A stretch of DNA of 64,000 bases from Christiangramia gaetbulicola (GTDB lineage: Bacteria > Bacteroidota > Bacteroidia > Flavobacteriales > Flavobacteriaceae). The DNA is taken from contig NZ_QBKQ01000002.1 in the NCBI RefSeq assembly GCF_003054225.1, forward strand, positions 558,001 to 622,000, read 5' to 3'. Below are positions 35,811-44,071 of the stretch, piece by piece; position 1 is the first letter of the stretch, and each line of letters opens with the position of its first letter. Under the pieces are notes generated by a model. The model had not been told where the DNA came from, searched no databases, and worked only from the letters and a program-made list of their open reading frames with translations. Made by a program: the position numbers and the translations under genes.

Positions 35811-37156
35811 TATTTCCATGATCTTTTTTGTTGCTGGTCTTTTTCCATCAGTTCCCTGATCTTACGCTCTTCCCACTCACTTCCATAACCGAATACTGAA
35901 AATCCATGAATGGTAAGTCCTATACCCCATCCAAATAAAGGAAACCAGAACCATTGAAATTCCCAGTAAGTATAGTAATTAATAAAAATAAGAAAAGGTA
36001 TTACCACACAGTAGGAAATAAGATTTCCATAAAATTCCTTGATCTCCTTTACTCTTTGTTTTGCCTTGAAATAGGCATTTTCCTGATTGATGTCGTTCGT
36101 TTCCATAATTGAAATTTGTTTGGTTAAAACGGGTAATTTTACCCGGAATATATCTTTGGTTTGTTCGATGAGTACCTGTCTTTCAGTCACCTCGTGGTAC
36201 CTGTTTACTATATTTTGAAGCCCTACTCCTTTTCTTCCGCTTAAAACCTCCTTCTTCTGAAAATTATTTTCAACCACCAAATAGCCATCAGCTTCATAGA
36301 TCCTTATTTTAAGTGGCTTGGCCTCGCTTACAATATTATGCTTGATGGTATTCTCCAGAAGAAGCTGAAGTGAAAGCGGTACCACCTTGGCTTCCTCATT
36401 AGAAAGTTCTTCAGGAATTTCAAAATAAATACTGTTCTCAAAGCGCATTTTCAGCAGCTTCATATAGGTATTGGCAAAGGCGAGTTCTTCTTTTACACTC
36501 ACCAATACCTTATTTTTTTGCTCCAGAACATACCGGTATATTTTAGATAATGCGGTGGTAAAATTTTGTGCCTGTTCTGGGTTTTCATCAATTAGAGATG
36601 CCAGTACATTCAGGCTGTTAAAAAGAAAGTGTGGATCTAACTGATTTTTTAAGGCGTCGAATTTTGCTGAAGCTGCGCCAGCAATGATCTTCTGCTCCTT
36701 TACTTTTTTATCCTGCCTGTGCTTGTAAAAATTAAAAATATAGAATATACCCCCGGTCACTAAGGTGATCACCAGAGAGACCCAGTAAAAAGAGATCTTC
36801 TCACCCTCAATAAATTGACTTAAGCTCCATCCATTATTTCTGTAAGCCCAGTAATAACGCAGCAGGAAGATGGTAAGTAAACTTAAAAAAACCGAAATTA
36901 TGATCGTGACGGCGAGGTTCTCTGGTTTAAAAAACTCCTTTTTATATTTCTTTGAGAAATAGATGAACATACAAGCGTTAACCAGGTATATTGAAACACT
37001 ATACGAAAGGTTTACAACATAATCTTCCCAAAGCTCTTTGTCAAGCCCTATATCATAGCCCTGAAAAATATATATCAGGAGGAACACCGCAAAAATCGAA
37101 TTTCCAACAATAAATGCTTTGCCAAGCTCCTTTAAAATAACTTTTAATAAGTCCAT
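35810..37156 (-). CDS. LytS-type sensor histidine kinase with fused C-terminal 2TM domain
   Basis: 448 residues. Four membrane segments in the first 145 residues, then the short HisKA domain with LDPHFLFNSLN (His176), a HATPase region with LLLENTIKHNI and GVGLQNIVNRY, ending near 345. Residues 351-448 are a complete 2TM domain (METNDINQ to SWK). The join, just before Met351, looks like a former intergenic leader. Kinase for the LytTR regulator at 34715. Its start overlaps the TPR gene stop by 1 bp. Ligand unknown. Confidence 0.92.
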   Translation of the reverse strand: MDLLKVILKELGKAFIVGNSIFAVFLLIYIFQGYDIGLDKELWEDYVVNLSYSVSIYLVNACMFIYFSKKYKKEFFKPENLAVTIIISVFLSLLTIFLLRYYWAYRNNGWSLSQFIEGEKISFYWVSLVITLVTGGIFYIFNFYKHRQDKKVKEQKIIAGAASAKFDALKNQLDPHFLFNSLNVLASLIDENPEQAQNFTTALSKIYRYVLEQKNKVLVSVKEELAFANTYMKLLKMRFENSIYFEIPEELSNEEAKVVPLSLQLLLENTIKHNIVSEAKPLKIRIYEADGYLVVENNFQKKEVLSGRKGVGLQNIVNRYHEVTERQVLIEQTKDIFRVKLPVLTKQISIMETNDINQENAYFKAKQRVKEIKEFYGNLISYCVVIPFLIFINYYTYWEFQWFWFPLFGWGIGLTIHGFSVFGYGSEWEERKIRELMEKDQQQKRSWK

Positions 37157-37785
37157 TATTTTTTACAATTATTTGCCAGGATCATTTTCGCACGTTCCTG
37201 ACCCCAGTCTGGGAAAAATTCTGCTTCTGGTTTAAAATTAGAGAAAAGTTCCAAACTATGTTCTATTTCTGGACAGTACTTCCCGGGATCCTCTCCAAAG
37301 AACCGAGCAGAACCCATATCCCACTCGGCTTTTGAAAATATTACTCGTGGATTTTCCGGAGCCAGTTCTAAGGCTTTTCGGTAAATTTCGTTGATGGTGC
37401 CGGAGAGTTTCATTCCGTAGACAGATGGATCCAGAGTGATATAAGAAGTATATAACAAGGCCTGTAATACCATAACTTCTGCATTATCCTTTTCTGAATA
37501 CTGTTTTGCTTGGTCCAGTATTTCCTGGGCTTTTTCTAATTTTCGCTCCTTTAAAACCGGGTCTGCCATATCAAAACTTCCTATGATCTGAAGCTGAGCA
37601 GCATAATAATAAGGTAACCAGTTGTTCTTTTCGGCGCTTCCAATTCTTTCAAAGAGATTAGCGGCTTCGGCAGAATCACCCTTACCCCAAAGCTCGAATG
37701 CCTTGTTCATGCCAATTTGATAAGAATTCTGGGCATTTAAACCCATCCCAAGTGTTACTAACAGTAGTGTATAAATTAATTTCAT
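37156..37785 (-). CDS. Exported TPR-like protein
   Basis: 209 residues. Signal peptide ending near AQN (residue 19-21), then helical repeats of TPR character (YQIGMNKAFELWGKGDSAEAANLFERIG, EIYRKALELAPENPRVIFSKAEW). Two cysteines (KYCPEIEHS and NNCKK) could form a disulfide. Lies between DUF2141 and the kinase gene in one operon (gaps 11 bp and a 1-bp overlap). Role unknown; a periplasmic partner of the receptor or the kinase is possible. Confidence 0.8.
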   Translation of the reverse strand: MKLIYTLLLVTLGMGLNAQNSYQIGMNKAFELWGKGDSAEAANLFERIGSAEKNNWLPYYYAAQLQIIGSFDMADPVLKERKLEKAQEILDQAKQYSEKDNAEVMVLQALLYTSYITLDPSVYGMKLSGTINEIYRKALELAPENPRVIFSKAEWDMGSARFFGEDPGKYCPEIEHSLELFSNFKPEAEFFPDWGQERAKMILANNCKK

Positions 37786-37796
37786 TTCAGGCTGAT

Positions 37797-38213
37797 TTAA
37801 TAAATTGTGATATTCTGAATTTCCTTCGACTTATTCTTAAGGATGAATTTAGCGTCCTGCCATTTTGGAGGTCCAAATTTTGCCGGAGCGTTATTGGAAC
37901 TGGCATAATCTTCTGAGGGATAAAACCCTAAGATCATATCGAATTCGCCATCATTATCCTCATCGTGAAATGCTGAAATTGCATATTCCCCGTCTGGAAG
38001 GTCTTCAAAAGTAGCCGTAGCCCTGTTATTAATAATTTCAGATTTATGGCCTTTGTAGATTTGTTTCAGCCAGTTGGTTTCTGAATCATAAAGACCAATT
38101 AAAGCAGCGCCTTTATTTGAGTTGAAACCCGTGATGGTTACTTCCACCGAATTCTGCGCAATTAGAAACTGCGAAAAAAAGCTGACAAGAAGACTAATTA
38201 ATATTGTTTTCAT
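37797..38213 (-). CDS. DUF2141 domain-containing exported protein, copy 1
   Basis: 138 residues. Signal peptide ending near QFLIAQN, then a beta-sandwich DUF2141 domain (VEVTITGFNSNKGAALIGLYDSE, LPDGEYAISAFHDEDNDGEFDMILGFYPSEDYASSNN). About a third identical to the second DUF2141 gene at 53425, with the same length. First gene of the operon that ends with the LytTR regulator, and preceded by the shared repeat operator at 38275-38303. Function unknown. Confidence 0.88.
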   Translation of the reverse strand: MKTILISLLVSFFSQFLIAQNSVEVTITGFNSNKGAALIGLYDSETNWLKQIYKGHKSEIINNRATATFEDLPDGEYAISAFHDEDNDGEFDMILGFYPSEDYASSNNAPAKFGPPKWQDAKFILKNKSKEIQNITIY

Positions 38214-38233
38214 AATTCTGGTATTTGTTATTT

Positions 38234-38303
38234 CAAAAGTGCATCCTTTTATAGCTTTATTAAAAACCTATATACCGAACTGTAATTTTTTATGGATGAA
38301 TTG
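38234..38303 (-). promoter_or_regulatory. Proposed LytTR operator and promoter before the DUF2141 copy 1 operon
   Basis: On the coding (minus) strand: distal half-site CAATTCAT (38303-38296, degenerate), proximal half-site CAGTTCGG (38282-38275), both in phase 21 bp apart, then 33 bp, then CACTTTTG (38241-38234) in the -7 position, 20 bp before the start codon. The arrangement is the same as at 40542-40611 and 53329-53398. Confidence 0.6.
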
Positions 38304-38362
38304 AAGTTTTTGCAGATCAGCTCAGAATAGCGAAGCTTTTTAAAGCTTATGAATTTCAGTTT

Positions 38363-40519
38363 TTAAAGATTATCCAGCTGATTTGTATTCTTGTTGGTAC
38401 TGATAGTCCAGAAAAAACCAACAAAGAAAAACCTGTCTGCAGCCTGACGAATAGCGCGGGAAGAAAAAGTTCCATCGTTACCAGGGGTATTACTGTACTG
38501 GTAGCCAAAAATATTATCTCTTCCCAGAATATTGGAAACAGAGAAATAAAGGATCTTTTGTTGCGATATCAAATAGGCAATATTGAAACTCAAATTATGA
38601 TAATCGGGAGTTTTTTCATTTAAAAAACCAGTGGTATTAGGATCTTCAAAAGGTCGCCCTGAAGCATAATTATAAGAAAAACCTAGCTGGCTCTTTAGAT
38701 CTTCGATCCAGTACTTGGTAACCAGACTAGCCGAATGCGTAGCCACAAAATTGGGCGTGGCTTTTTCAGGAAAATCGCGATAATCCCTTTTTGAATCTAT
38801 ATAGCTGTAAGAAAACCAGTATTCCAGATTTTCGATCGATTTATTGTCACGGTAAAAAAGATCGATCCCTTTAGCATAACCCTCGCCGCTATTTGAAAAA
38901 TCTGAATACACGAAATCTTCGGTATTACTAAATTTGATGAGATCACGATATTCTTTATAATAAACTTCGGTTCTGAAGGTATACCCCGGCCTGGTAAATT
39001 GATAGTTCAATAGATAATGGGAAGCTTTTTCAGGTGCTATATCATTCCTGAACTTTAAATATTCAGGCAGGCCGTTTTGATGAAAATCCCCGTAAGCGGC
39101 AGAAAATTGGCTATGGTCGGCCACTTTCCATGCCATCGCGAGACGTGGAGATAAAATAAAGGATTCACTTGCCTGCAGATATGAAAATCGCAGTCCTGGT
39201 TTCAATGCGAATTTCTTACCGAAATTAATGTCTGATTCCAGGAAACCTGCGGCAATATTATTATTGAACTTACTCTGAATATTAACCATATCTTCAGTAT
39301 AATCTTCCTTAAAATCTGTCGCCAGGTATTCCAGTCCTGAATAGAACTTCAACCTATTATTATACTTTTTAGATACTTTCAGTTTTAAATGAGCTGCTTT
39401 CTCATTATCAACTATGTTAGTTTCATCGATTTCTATATTGTTTTTACTATACGATAAGCTTAACCCAGGCATTATTTGCCAGCCGTTACCAAGATGCCCA
39501 TGATAGGAAGCATTGGAGTAAAGATTGGTGTTCCCCAAATCCAATAAATTTGTATCCTTCAAATTCTCATCTGGCTGGAATAATTCAAAATTCGTATGTT
39601 CAATTGCAGTATAGAATTTAAATAGTCCGTTTTGAAACTGACGGCGATAAACAGTTTCACCGGCAACTGACTCATAGGGTTTCTGAAAGTTATACCCCTC
39701 ATTATTCGGAATGAGTTCCTGGTATGGTTTGAGATTGATATAAGTAAGGTTTAAAGATACAGAGCTGCTATCCCATTTTTTAGTATGGCCTATACCTCCA
39801 CCTACGGTCATTATAGAAATATCGGTCTGGTCCTGTACCGGCTCATTAATGGTATTTAAAGTTAATACACTGGAAAGTGCCTGCCCGTATTCTGCAGAAT
39901 AAGCTCCGGTGGAAAAGGTGATCCCATCGAACAGGAAGGGTGAATATCGCCCACGAGAAGGCAAATTTGCTGCACTGGCCGTATAAGGCTGGAATACCCG
40001 CAGACCATCAATAAAGATCTGGGTTTCTTCGGCAGTACCACCTCGCACGAACAATCTACCATCTTCCCCTACCCTTTGCGTTCCTGGTAAGGTTTGTAGA
40101 GCTCCGATAAAATCACCGGCTACTCCGGCAGTAGTTACCACATCTAAAGGTTTAAGTACCGATACTCTTGAATTCTCGCCTGCAGAAAAACTTCCTGCAA
40201 CCAGGCTTACCGCATCCAAAGAATTTACATCTTCAAAAAGCCTTATTTCAAGGTTATTCATTTCTTCTACCTTGCTTTCCAATTTGTAACTTTCATAGGC
40301 AATAAAACTCACCATGATAGATTGCAATCCTGTAGATAAAGTGGAAAATTCAAATTTCCCATGTTCATCGGTAGTAGCACCATCATAGGTATTCTCTAAA
40401 TAAACGTTCGCACCTTGCAGAGGATTACCTTTTCTATCTGTTACCATTCCAGATATTTCAGTTTGAGAAAAGCAGAGAGTTAATTTTAGGAATAGTAGCA
40501 GGATAAGAAAAGCTTTCAT
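38363..40519 (-). CDS. TonB-dependent receptor with carboxypeptidase-regulatory-like domain
   Basis: 718 residues. Signal peptide ending near CFSQ, N-terminal regulatory-like domain (TEISGMVTDRKGNPLQGANVYLENT), plug domain (VLKPLDVVTTAGVAGDFIGALQTLPGTQRVGEDGRLFVRGG) and a C-terminal barrel ending in TNKNTNQLDNL after the typical ADRFFFVGFFWTIS. Imports an unknown ligand; no siderophore or vitamin genes are adjacent. Shares its promoter design with DUF2141 copy 1 and copy 2, so receptor and DUF2141 proteins are probably induced together. Confidence 0.93.
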   Translation of the reverse strand: MKAFLILLLFLKLTLCFSQTEISGMVTDRKGNPLQGANVYLENTYDGATTDEHGKFEFSTLSTGLQSIMVSFIAYESYKLESKVEEMNNLEIRLFEDVNSLDAVSLVAGSFSAGENSRVSVLKPLDVVTTAGVAGDFIGALQTLPGTQRVGEDGRLFVRGGTAEETQIFIDGLRVFQPYTASAANLPSRGRYSPFLFDGITFSTGAYSAEYGQALSSVLTLNTINEPVQDQTDISIMTVGGGIGHTKKWDSSSVSLNLTYINLKPYQELIPNNEGYNFQKPYESVAGETVYRRQFQNGLFKFYTAIEHTNFELFQPDENLKDTNLLDLGNTNLYSNASYHGHLGNGWQIMPGLSLSYSKNNIEIDETNIVDNEKAAHLKLKVSKKYNNRLKFYSGLEYLATDFKEDYTEDMVNIQSKFNNNIAAGFLESDINFGKKFALKPGLRFSYLQASESFILSPRLAMAWKVADHSQFSAAYGDFHQNGLPEYLKFRNDIAPEKASHYLLNYQFTRPGYTFRTEVYYKEYRDLIKFSNTEDFVYSDFSNSGEGYAKGIDLFYRDNKSIENLEYWFSYSYIDSKRDYRDFPEKATPNFVATHSASLVTKYWIEDLKSQLGFSYNYASGRPFEDPNTTGFLNEKTPDYHNLSFNIAYLISQQKILYFSVSNILGRDNIFGYQYSNTPGNDGTFSSRAIRQAADRFFFVGFFWTISTNKNTNQLDNL

Positions 40520-40541
40520 CTGTTTTAATTTTTAGATGAAG

Positions 40542-40611
40542 CAAATATGTACCGAATGCAAAATTTTAAAAAAATCAATATTCCGAATTGTCATTTTTCA
40601 ATTCCGAATTG
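40542..40611 (-). promoter_or_regulatory. Proposed LytTR operator and promoter before the TonB receptor
   Basis: On the coding (minus) strand two identical copies of CAATTCGGAAT begin at 40611 and 40590, 21 bp apart. The -7-like box CATATTTG (40549-40542) follows the proximal CAATTCGG by exactly 33 bp and lies 22 bp before the start codon. A third, partial site (GCATTCGG, 40559-40552) overlaps the region just before the -7 box. Confidence 0.65.
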
Positions 40612-40705
40612 ATTTCTTATCTCAATTTTGGCTTTTGCATTTGAAAATTAAATAATCTTTAACATTATAATGAATAACTTGAAGTCAAATCCAAAAAATT
40701 AGATA

Positions 40706-41140
40706 ATGACCATTTTTGAAGCCTTAAGACAGGAACACGAAATCCAGAGAGACCTGATTGACAAGTTGATAAAGACCGAAGGAAAAACTGAAGAAAGAAA
40801 GAAGATATTTGAAGATCTTAAACACGAATTAAAGATACACGAGGATGCTGAAGAACGTCATTTTTATGTTCCGTTAATGGAAAAAGACATGACCCAGGAG
40901 AAAGCACGTCATAGTGTGGCAGAACATCATGAAATGGATGAACTTGTAGAAAAGCTGGAAGATACAGAGATGGATGCCTCCAACTGGCTGAAGATCGCCA
41001 AGGACCTGGAACATCAGTTGATCCACCATCTTGATGAAGAGGAACATGAAGTATTCCAGATGGCTGGAAAAGTTCTTACCGAAAAGCAAAAGACAGACCT
41101 TGCTTCAGATTATAATAAAGAGATCAAAAAGAACAGGTAA
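40706..41140 (+). CDS. Hemerythrin domain-containing protein
   Basis: 144 residues, four-helix hemerythrin pattern with di-iron ligands placed as expected: RQEHEIQ, HEDAEERHFY, AEHHEMDE and HHLDEEEHEVF. No signal peptide. Binds oxygen, nitric oxide or iron, or acts as a sensor; the role here is not known. Shares a bidirectional terminator with the convergent NADH dehydrogenase gene. Confidence 0.9.
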   Translation: MTIFEALRQEHEIQRDLIDKLIKTEGKTEERKKIFEDLKHELKIHEDAEERHFYVPLMEKDMTQEKARHSVAEHHEMDELVEKLEDTEMDASNWLKIAKDLEHQLIHHLDEEEHEVFQMAGKVLTEKQKTDLASDYNKEIKKNR

Positions 41141-41143
41141 TTA

Positions 41144-41175
41144 AAAAGCCCCGCTAAGATGCGGGGCTTTTCTTT
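41144..41175. terminator. Bidirectional terminator between hemerythrin and ndh genes
   Basis: Perfect 11-bp stem AAAAGCCCCGC / GCGGGGCTTTT with a 6-nt loop (41144-41171). A- and T-rich flanks on both sides let it serve both converging genes. Confidence 0.92.
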
Positions 41176-42482
41176 TATACTTTTTCTTTATCCATGGTCA
41201 TTTTTTCTTCATGACCCTTGAATGGCCTAATGATAAGCCTTGCAGCTTTATCGTAATTGATATAGTTGTAGATCCAGTTGAAAAAGGTCACGGTCCTGTT
41301 TCGGAAACCTACCAGGAACCATAGATGCACGAACATCCATACGAACCACGCGAAGAATCCTGAGAATTTCCATTTATGAAGGTCTACCACGGCCCTGTTT
41401 CGTCCAACCGTAGCCATAGTTCCTTTATCGAAATAATCGAAAGGTTCCAGGTTCTCTCCTCTTATTAAATGCTTGATATTCTTTGCCAGGTGCCTACCCT
41501 GCTGGATGGCAGGTTGAGCCACCATAGGATGACCTTTTGGGAATTCTTCAGTTTTCATTAGTGCGATATCCCCTATTGCGAATATATTCTCATAACCATT
41601 TACCTGGTTAAAGGCATTTACATCATACCTATTAGCTTTTTCAACCATAGCAGATGCGTTAAGCCCTTTTACAGGAGCACCGGTTACCCCGGCAGACCAG
41701 ATAAAAGTTTCGGTCTTGATGGCGAGATCTGTATTTGTCTCTACCAAATGACCATCATAATTCTTTACCATGGTATTTAAATGGATTTTCACACCTAACT
41801 CCTCAAGCATTTTATGCGCTTTTTTGGAAGCATGTTCACTCATGGGAGGCAGAACTCGGTCCAGGCCTTCCAGCAAGTGGATATGCATTTCATTAGGATT
41901 AAGATCTGGATAATCTTTAGGTACAATATGATTTCTTAGTTCAGCTATCGCCCCGCTTAATTCCACCCCGGTAGGACCTGCGCCCGCTAGAACGAAATTG
42001 AGCAAAGCTTTTCGTTTTTCAGGATCTTCTGTGATCGTTGCCTGTTCCAAATTTTCAAGAATAAGGCTTCTAATATTTAAAGCCTGAGGAACGGTTTTCA
42101 TCCACATTCCATGTTCCTCGATACTGTCATTTCCGAAGAAATTGGTTTTGGAACCGGTAGCGATGACCAGGTAATCATAAATAATTTCCCCAATATTGGT
42201 ATGTACCGTATTATTTTCAGGAGAGATCGAAGTAACTTCAGCAAGCCTGAAAAAGCATTTGTCACTGGATCTGGTAATTTTCCGTAAAGGATAAGCTATA
42301 GAATCGGGTTCCAGACCTGAAGTAGATACCTGGTATAATAAAGGCTGAAAAGTATGATAGTTATGCCTATCGAGCAGCACCATTTGCATATCCTCTTTCA
42401 GGATCTTTCTGGCGAGCGCCATTCCGGCGAAACCACCTCCAATTATTACTACTCTAGGTAAGTCGGTTTTAGGGATGTTCAT
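41175..42482 (-). CDS. ndh: Type II NADH dehydrogenase / FAD-dependent oxidoreductase
   Basis: 435 residues. FAD motif VVIIGGGFAGMALA at 11-24, NAD-binding LAGAGPTGVELSGAIAEL in the middle, FAD motif IFAIGDIALM later, and the C-terminal amphipathic/hydrophobic helices (FAWFVWMFVHLWFLVGFRN) that anchor such enzymes to the membrane. Passes electrons from NADH to quinone without proton pumping. The AQPAIQQG quinone-site motif is present. Confidence 0.93.
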   Translation of the reverse strand: MNIPKTDLPRVVIIGGGFAGMALARKILKEDMQMVLLDRHNYHTFQPLLYQVSTSGLEPDSIAYPLRKITRSSDKCFFRLAEVTSISPENNTVHTNIGEIIYDYLVIATGSKTNFFGNDSIEEHGMWMKTVPQALNIRSLILENLEQATITEDPEKRKALLNFVLAGAGPTGVELSGAIAELRNHIVPKDYPDLNPNEMHIHLLEGLDRVLPPMSEHASKKAHKMLEELGVKIHLNTMVKNYDGHLVETNTDLAIKTETFIWSAGVTGAPVKGLNASAMVEKANRYDVNAFNQVNGYENIFAIGDIALMKTEEFPKGHPMVAQPAIQQGRHLAKNIKHLIRGENLEPFDYFDKGTMATVGRNRAVVDLHKWKFSGFFAWFVWMFVHLWFLVGFRNRTVTFFNWIYNYINYDKAARLIIRPFKGHEEKMTMDKEKV

Positions 42483-42558
42483 AGATTCAGCTGGTTTTAC
42501 CCAAATTTAATATTTATAGAGGGATTGAAGGTTGGATTAACTTTAAATTAAAGTTTTT

Positions 42559-42585
42559 TGTAACATAGGCATTATTTTCACTACC
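42559..42585 (+). promoter_or_regulatory. Possible ECF-type autoregulatory promoter
   Basis: TGTAACA at 42559-42565 and CTACC at 42581-42585 resemble the -35 (GTAAC core) and -10 parts of ECF-sigma promoters, 15 bp apart, just before the sigma factor gene at 42609. This is only a pattern match. Confidence 0.35.
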
Positions 42586-42608
42586 TATTACTTGCTAACC
42601 AAACCATC

Positions 42609-43103
42609 GTGAACAAAGAATTAGAACATCAGTTTGTAACAAATCTGGAGAAACACCAGAATATTGCCCACAAAATCTGCCGTATCTATACTAATGACCA
42701 GGATTCTCATAATGATCTTTTCCAGGAGATCACTATTCAGCTTTGGAAAGCATATCCTAAGTTTCGCGGAGAGTCGAAATTTAGCACCTGGATGTACCGG
42801 GTAGCCCTGAACACTGCGATCACATTATACCGGAAGAAAAAAAGAAATATCAAGACGCAGGATTATGACACTGTTCATTTTAAAATAAAGGCAGAGGAAT
42901 ACGATGATGAAGCAGAACGGCATTTAAAGATCATGTATGATGCTATTAAACAGCTTAATGATATAGACAAGGCGCTTGTTTTTCTATACCTGGAAGATAA
43001 GAATTACGCCGAGATATCATATACGCTTGGGATCACAGAGGTGAATGCCAGAGTGAAAATGAACAGGGTTAAAACAAAATTAAAGAACATTATAAATCCT
43101 TAA
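42609..43103 (+). CDS. ECF-type RNA polymerase sigma factor
   Basis: 164 residues, starting at GTG (no upstream ATG in frame near it). Region 2 (DLFQEITIQLWKAYPKFRGESKFSTWMYRVALNTAI) and region 4 (DKALVFLYLEDKNYAEISYTLGITEVNARVKMNRVKTKL) are present. The next gene, 6 bp on, codes for a small multi-spanning membrane protein and may be its partner or inhibitor. Target genes unknown. Confidence 0.92.
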   Translation: MNKELEHQFVTNLEKHQNIAHKICRIYTNDQDSHNDLFQEITIQLWKAYPKFRGESKFSTWMYRVALNTAITLYRKKKRNIKTQDYDTVHFKIKAEEYDDEAERHLKIMYDAIKQLNDIDKALVFLYLEDKNYAEISYTLGITEVNARVKMNRVKTKLKNIINP

Positions 43104-43109
43104 CTACCT

Positions 43110-43745
43110 ATGGACGATCTGGATCTATTAAAAAAGGATTGGAAAAAGCAGGAAGCAAACCTGCCCCATCTTACGTACGAAGAAATTTATAAAATGATCT
43201 GGAAGAAATCTTCCTCGATCGTGAAATGGATATTTCTAATAAGCATCCTGGAATTCTTACTGGGTGCGGTATTGAATATTTTCCTTGCCGATGAAGAATA
43301 CTGGCAGCAAATGGAACAATATAATCTAACCGAATTTACGGTTCTGGTTTATGTGTTGAGTTACCTCATCACCTTTTATTTCATTTTCAGGTTCTACAAG
43401 AACTACCGCAATATCAATGCTACCGATAGTGCCAAGAAGTTGATGAAGAATATCTTAAAGACACGTAAGACGGTAAAGCATTATATCGCTTTTATATTGA
43501 TCTCTACAGGAGTTGTGTTTTTGATCACTATTTTCCTTATGTTGAGAAACCATGCGGTAACTACTACTTCAACTCAGAATATGGAGTTCGACGCGACGCA
43601 ATGGCTAATATTCATTGGGGGAACACTCCTGGTCCTAGGAATCCTATTGGGTGTGGTATGGCTTATATACCGCGTGATCTACGGAATCTTACTTAGAAGA
43701 CTCTACAAGAACTATAAGGAATTGAAAAGGCTGGAAGTGGAGTAG
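43110..43745 (+). CDS. Membrane protein downstream of sigma factor
   Basis: 211 residues. A soluble N-terminal helix (LDLLKKDWKKQEANLPHLTYEEIYKMIWKKSSS) and four membrane segments (VKWIFLISILEFLLGAVLNIFL; VLSYLITFYFIF; YIAFILISTGVVFLITIFLML; LIFIGGTLLVLGILLGVVWLIY), ending in a basic tail. Similar small proteins often follow this sigma factor type in Flavobacteriia; a regulatory link is assumed from position. No anti-sigma domain recognised. Confidence 0.8.
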   Translation: MDDLDLLKKDWKKQEANLPHLTYEEIYKMIWKKSSSIVKWIFLISILEFLLGAVLNIFLADEEYWQQMEQYNLTEFTVLVYVLSYLITFYFIFRFYKNYRNINATDSAKKLMKNILKTRKTVKHYIAFILISTGVVFLITIFLMLRNHAVTTTSTQNMEFDATQWLIFIGGTLLVLGILLGVVWLIYRVIYGILLRRLYKNYKELKRLEVE

Positions 43746-43780
43746 TTAGAAGTTAGAAGTTAGAAGTTAGAAGTTAGAAA
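43746..43780 (+). repeat. Tandem 7-bp repeat TTAGAAG x5
   Basis: Four exact TTAGAAG units and a fifth ending in A (TTAGAAA), starting on the base after the stop codon of the 43110 gene. Confidence 0.95.
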
Positions 43781-43879
43781 AATTGATATTTCCGTTTTAA
43801 AAACAACGCTTATAATTCAATTTTCTCAAAGTAGTTTCAGCAATAATTTAAAAATAGTTATTTTAAAAAGAATCTCGTT

Positions 43880-43914
43880 GCCGGACTGAGCCTTTCGAAG
43901 GCCGGTGGAGAGTT
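43880..43914 (+). repeat. 35-bp dispersed element, copy 1
   Basis: Begins GCCGGACTGAGCC, ends GGCCGGTGGAGAGTT. CCGG at both ends and CCTTTCGAAGG in the centre give partial dyad symmetry. Differs from copy 2 (44037) at 2 of 35 positions. Confidence 0.9.
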
Positions 43915-44036
43915 GAGTATTGAGAATTGAGTAAACGTAATATTCCTGGTTTAGAAACAATGTTTCCAGATCAACATTTTTTGCAATAAGTTCTGCGATA
44001 ATCTTTCAAACTAGTTATTCTACTTAGAATTTAGCT

Positions 44037-44071
44037 GCCGGACTGAGCCTGTCGAAGGCCGGTTGAGAGTT
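44037..44071 (+). repeat. 35-bp dispersed element, copy 2
   Basis: Begins GCCGGACTGAGCC, ends GGCCGGTTGAGAGTT; 33 of 35 bases equal to copy 1, 157 bp away. The core CTGAGCCTGTCGAAGG resembles intergenic repeats common in flavobacterial genomes (from general knowledge; not checked here). Confidence 0.9.

Noticed and set aside
43880-44071. CRISPR-like array from the two 35-bp repeats
   Set aside because: Only two copies, 157 bp apart, with related (not unique) intervening sequence and no cas genes nearby.
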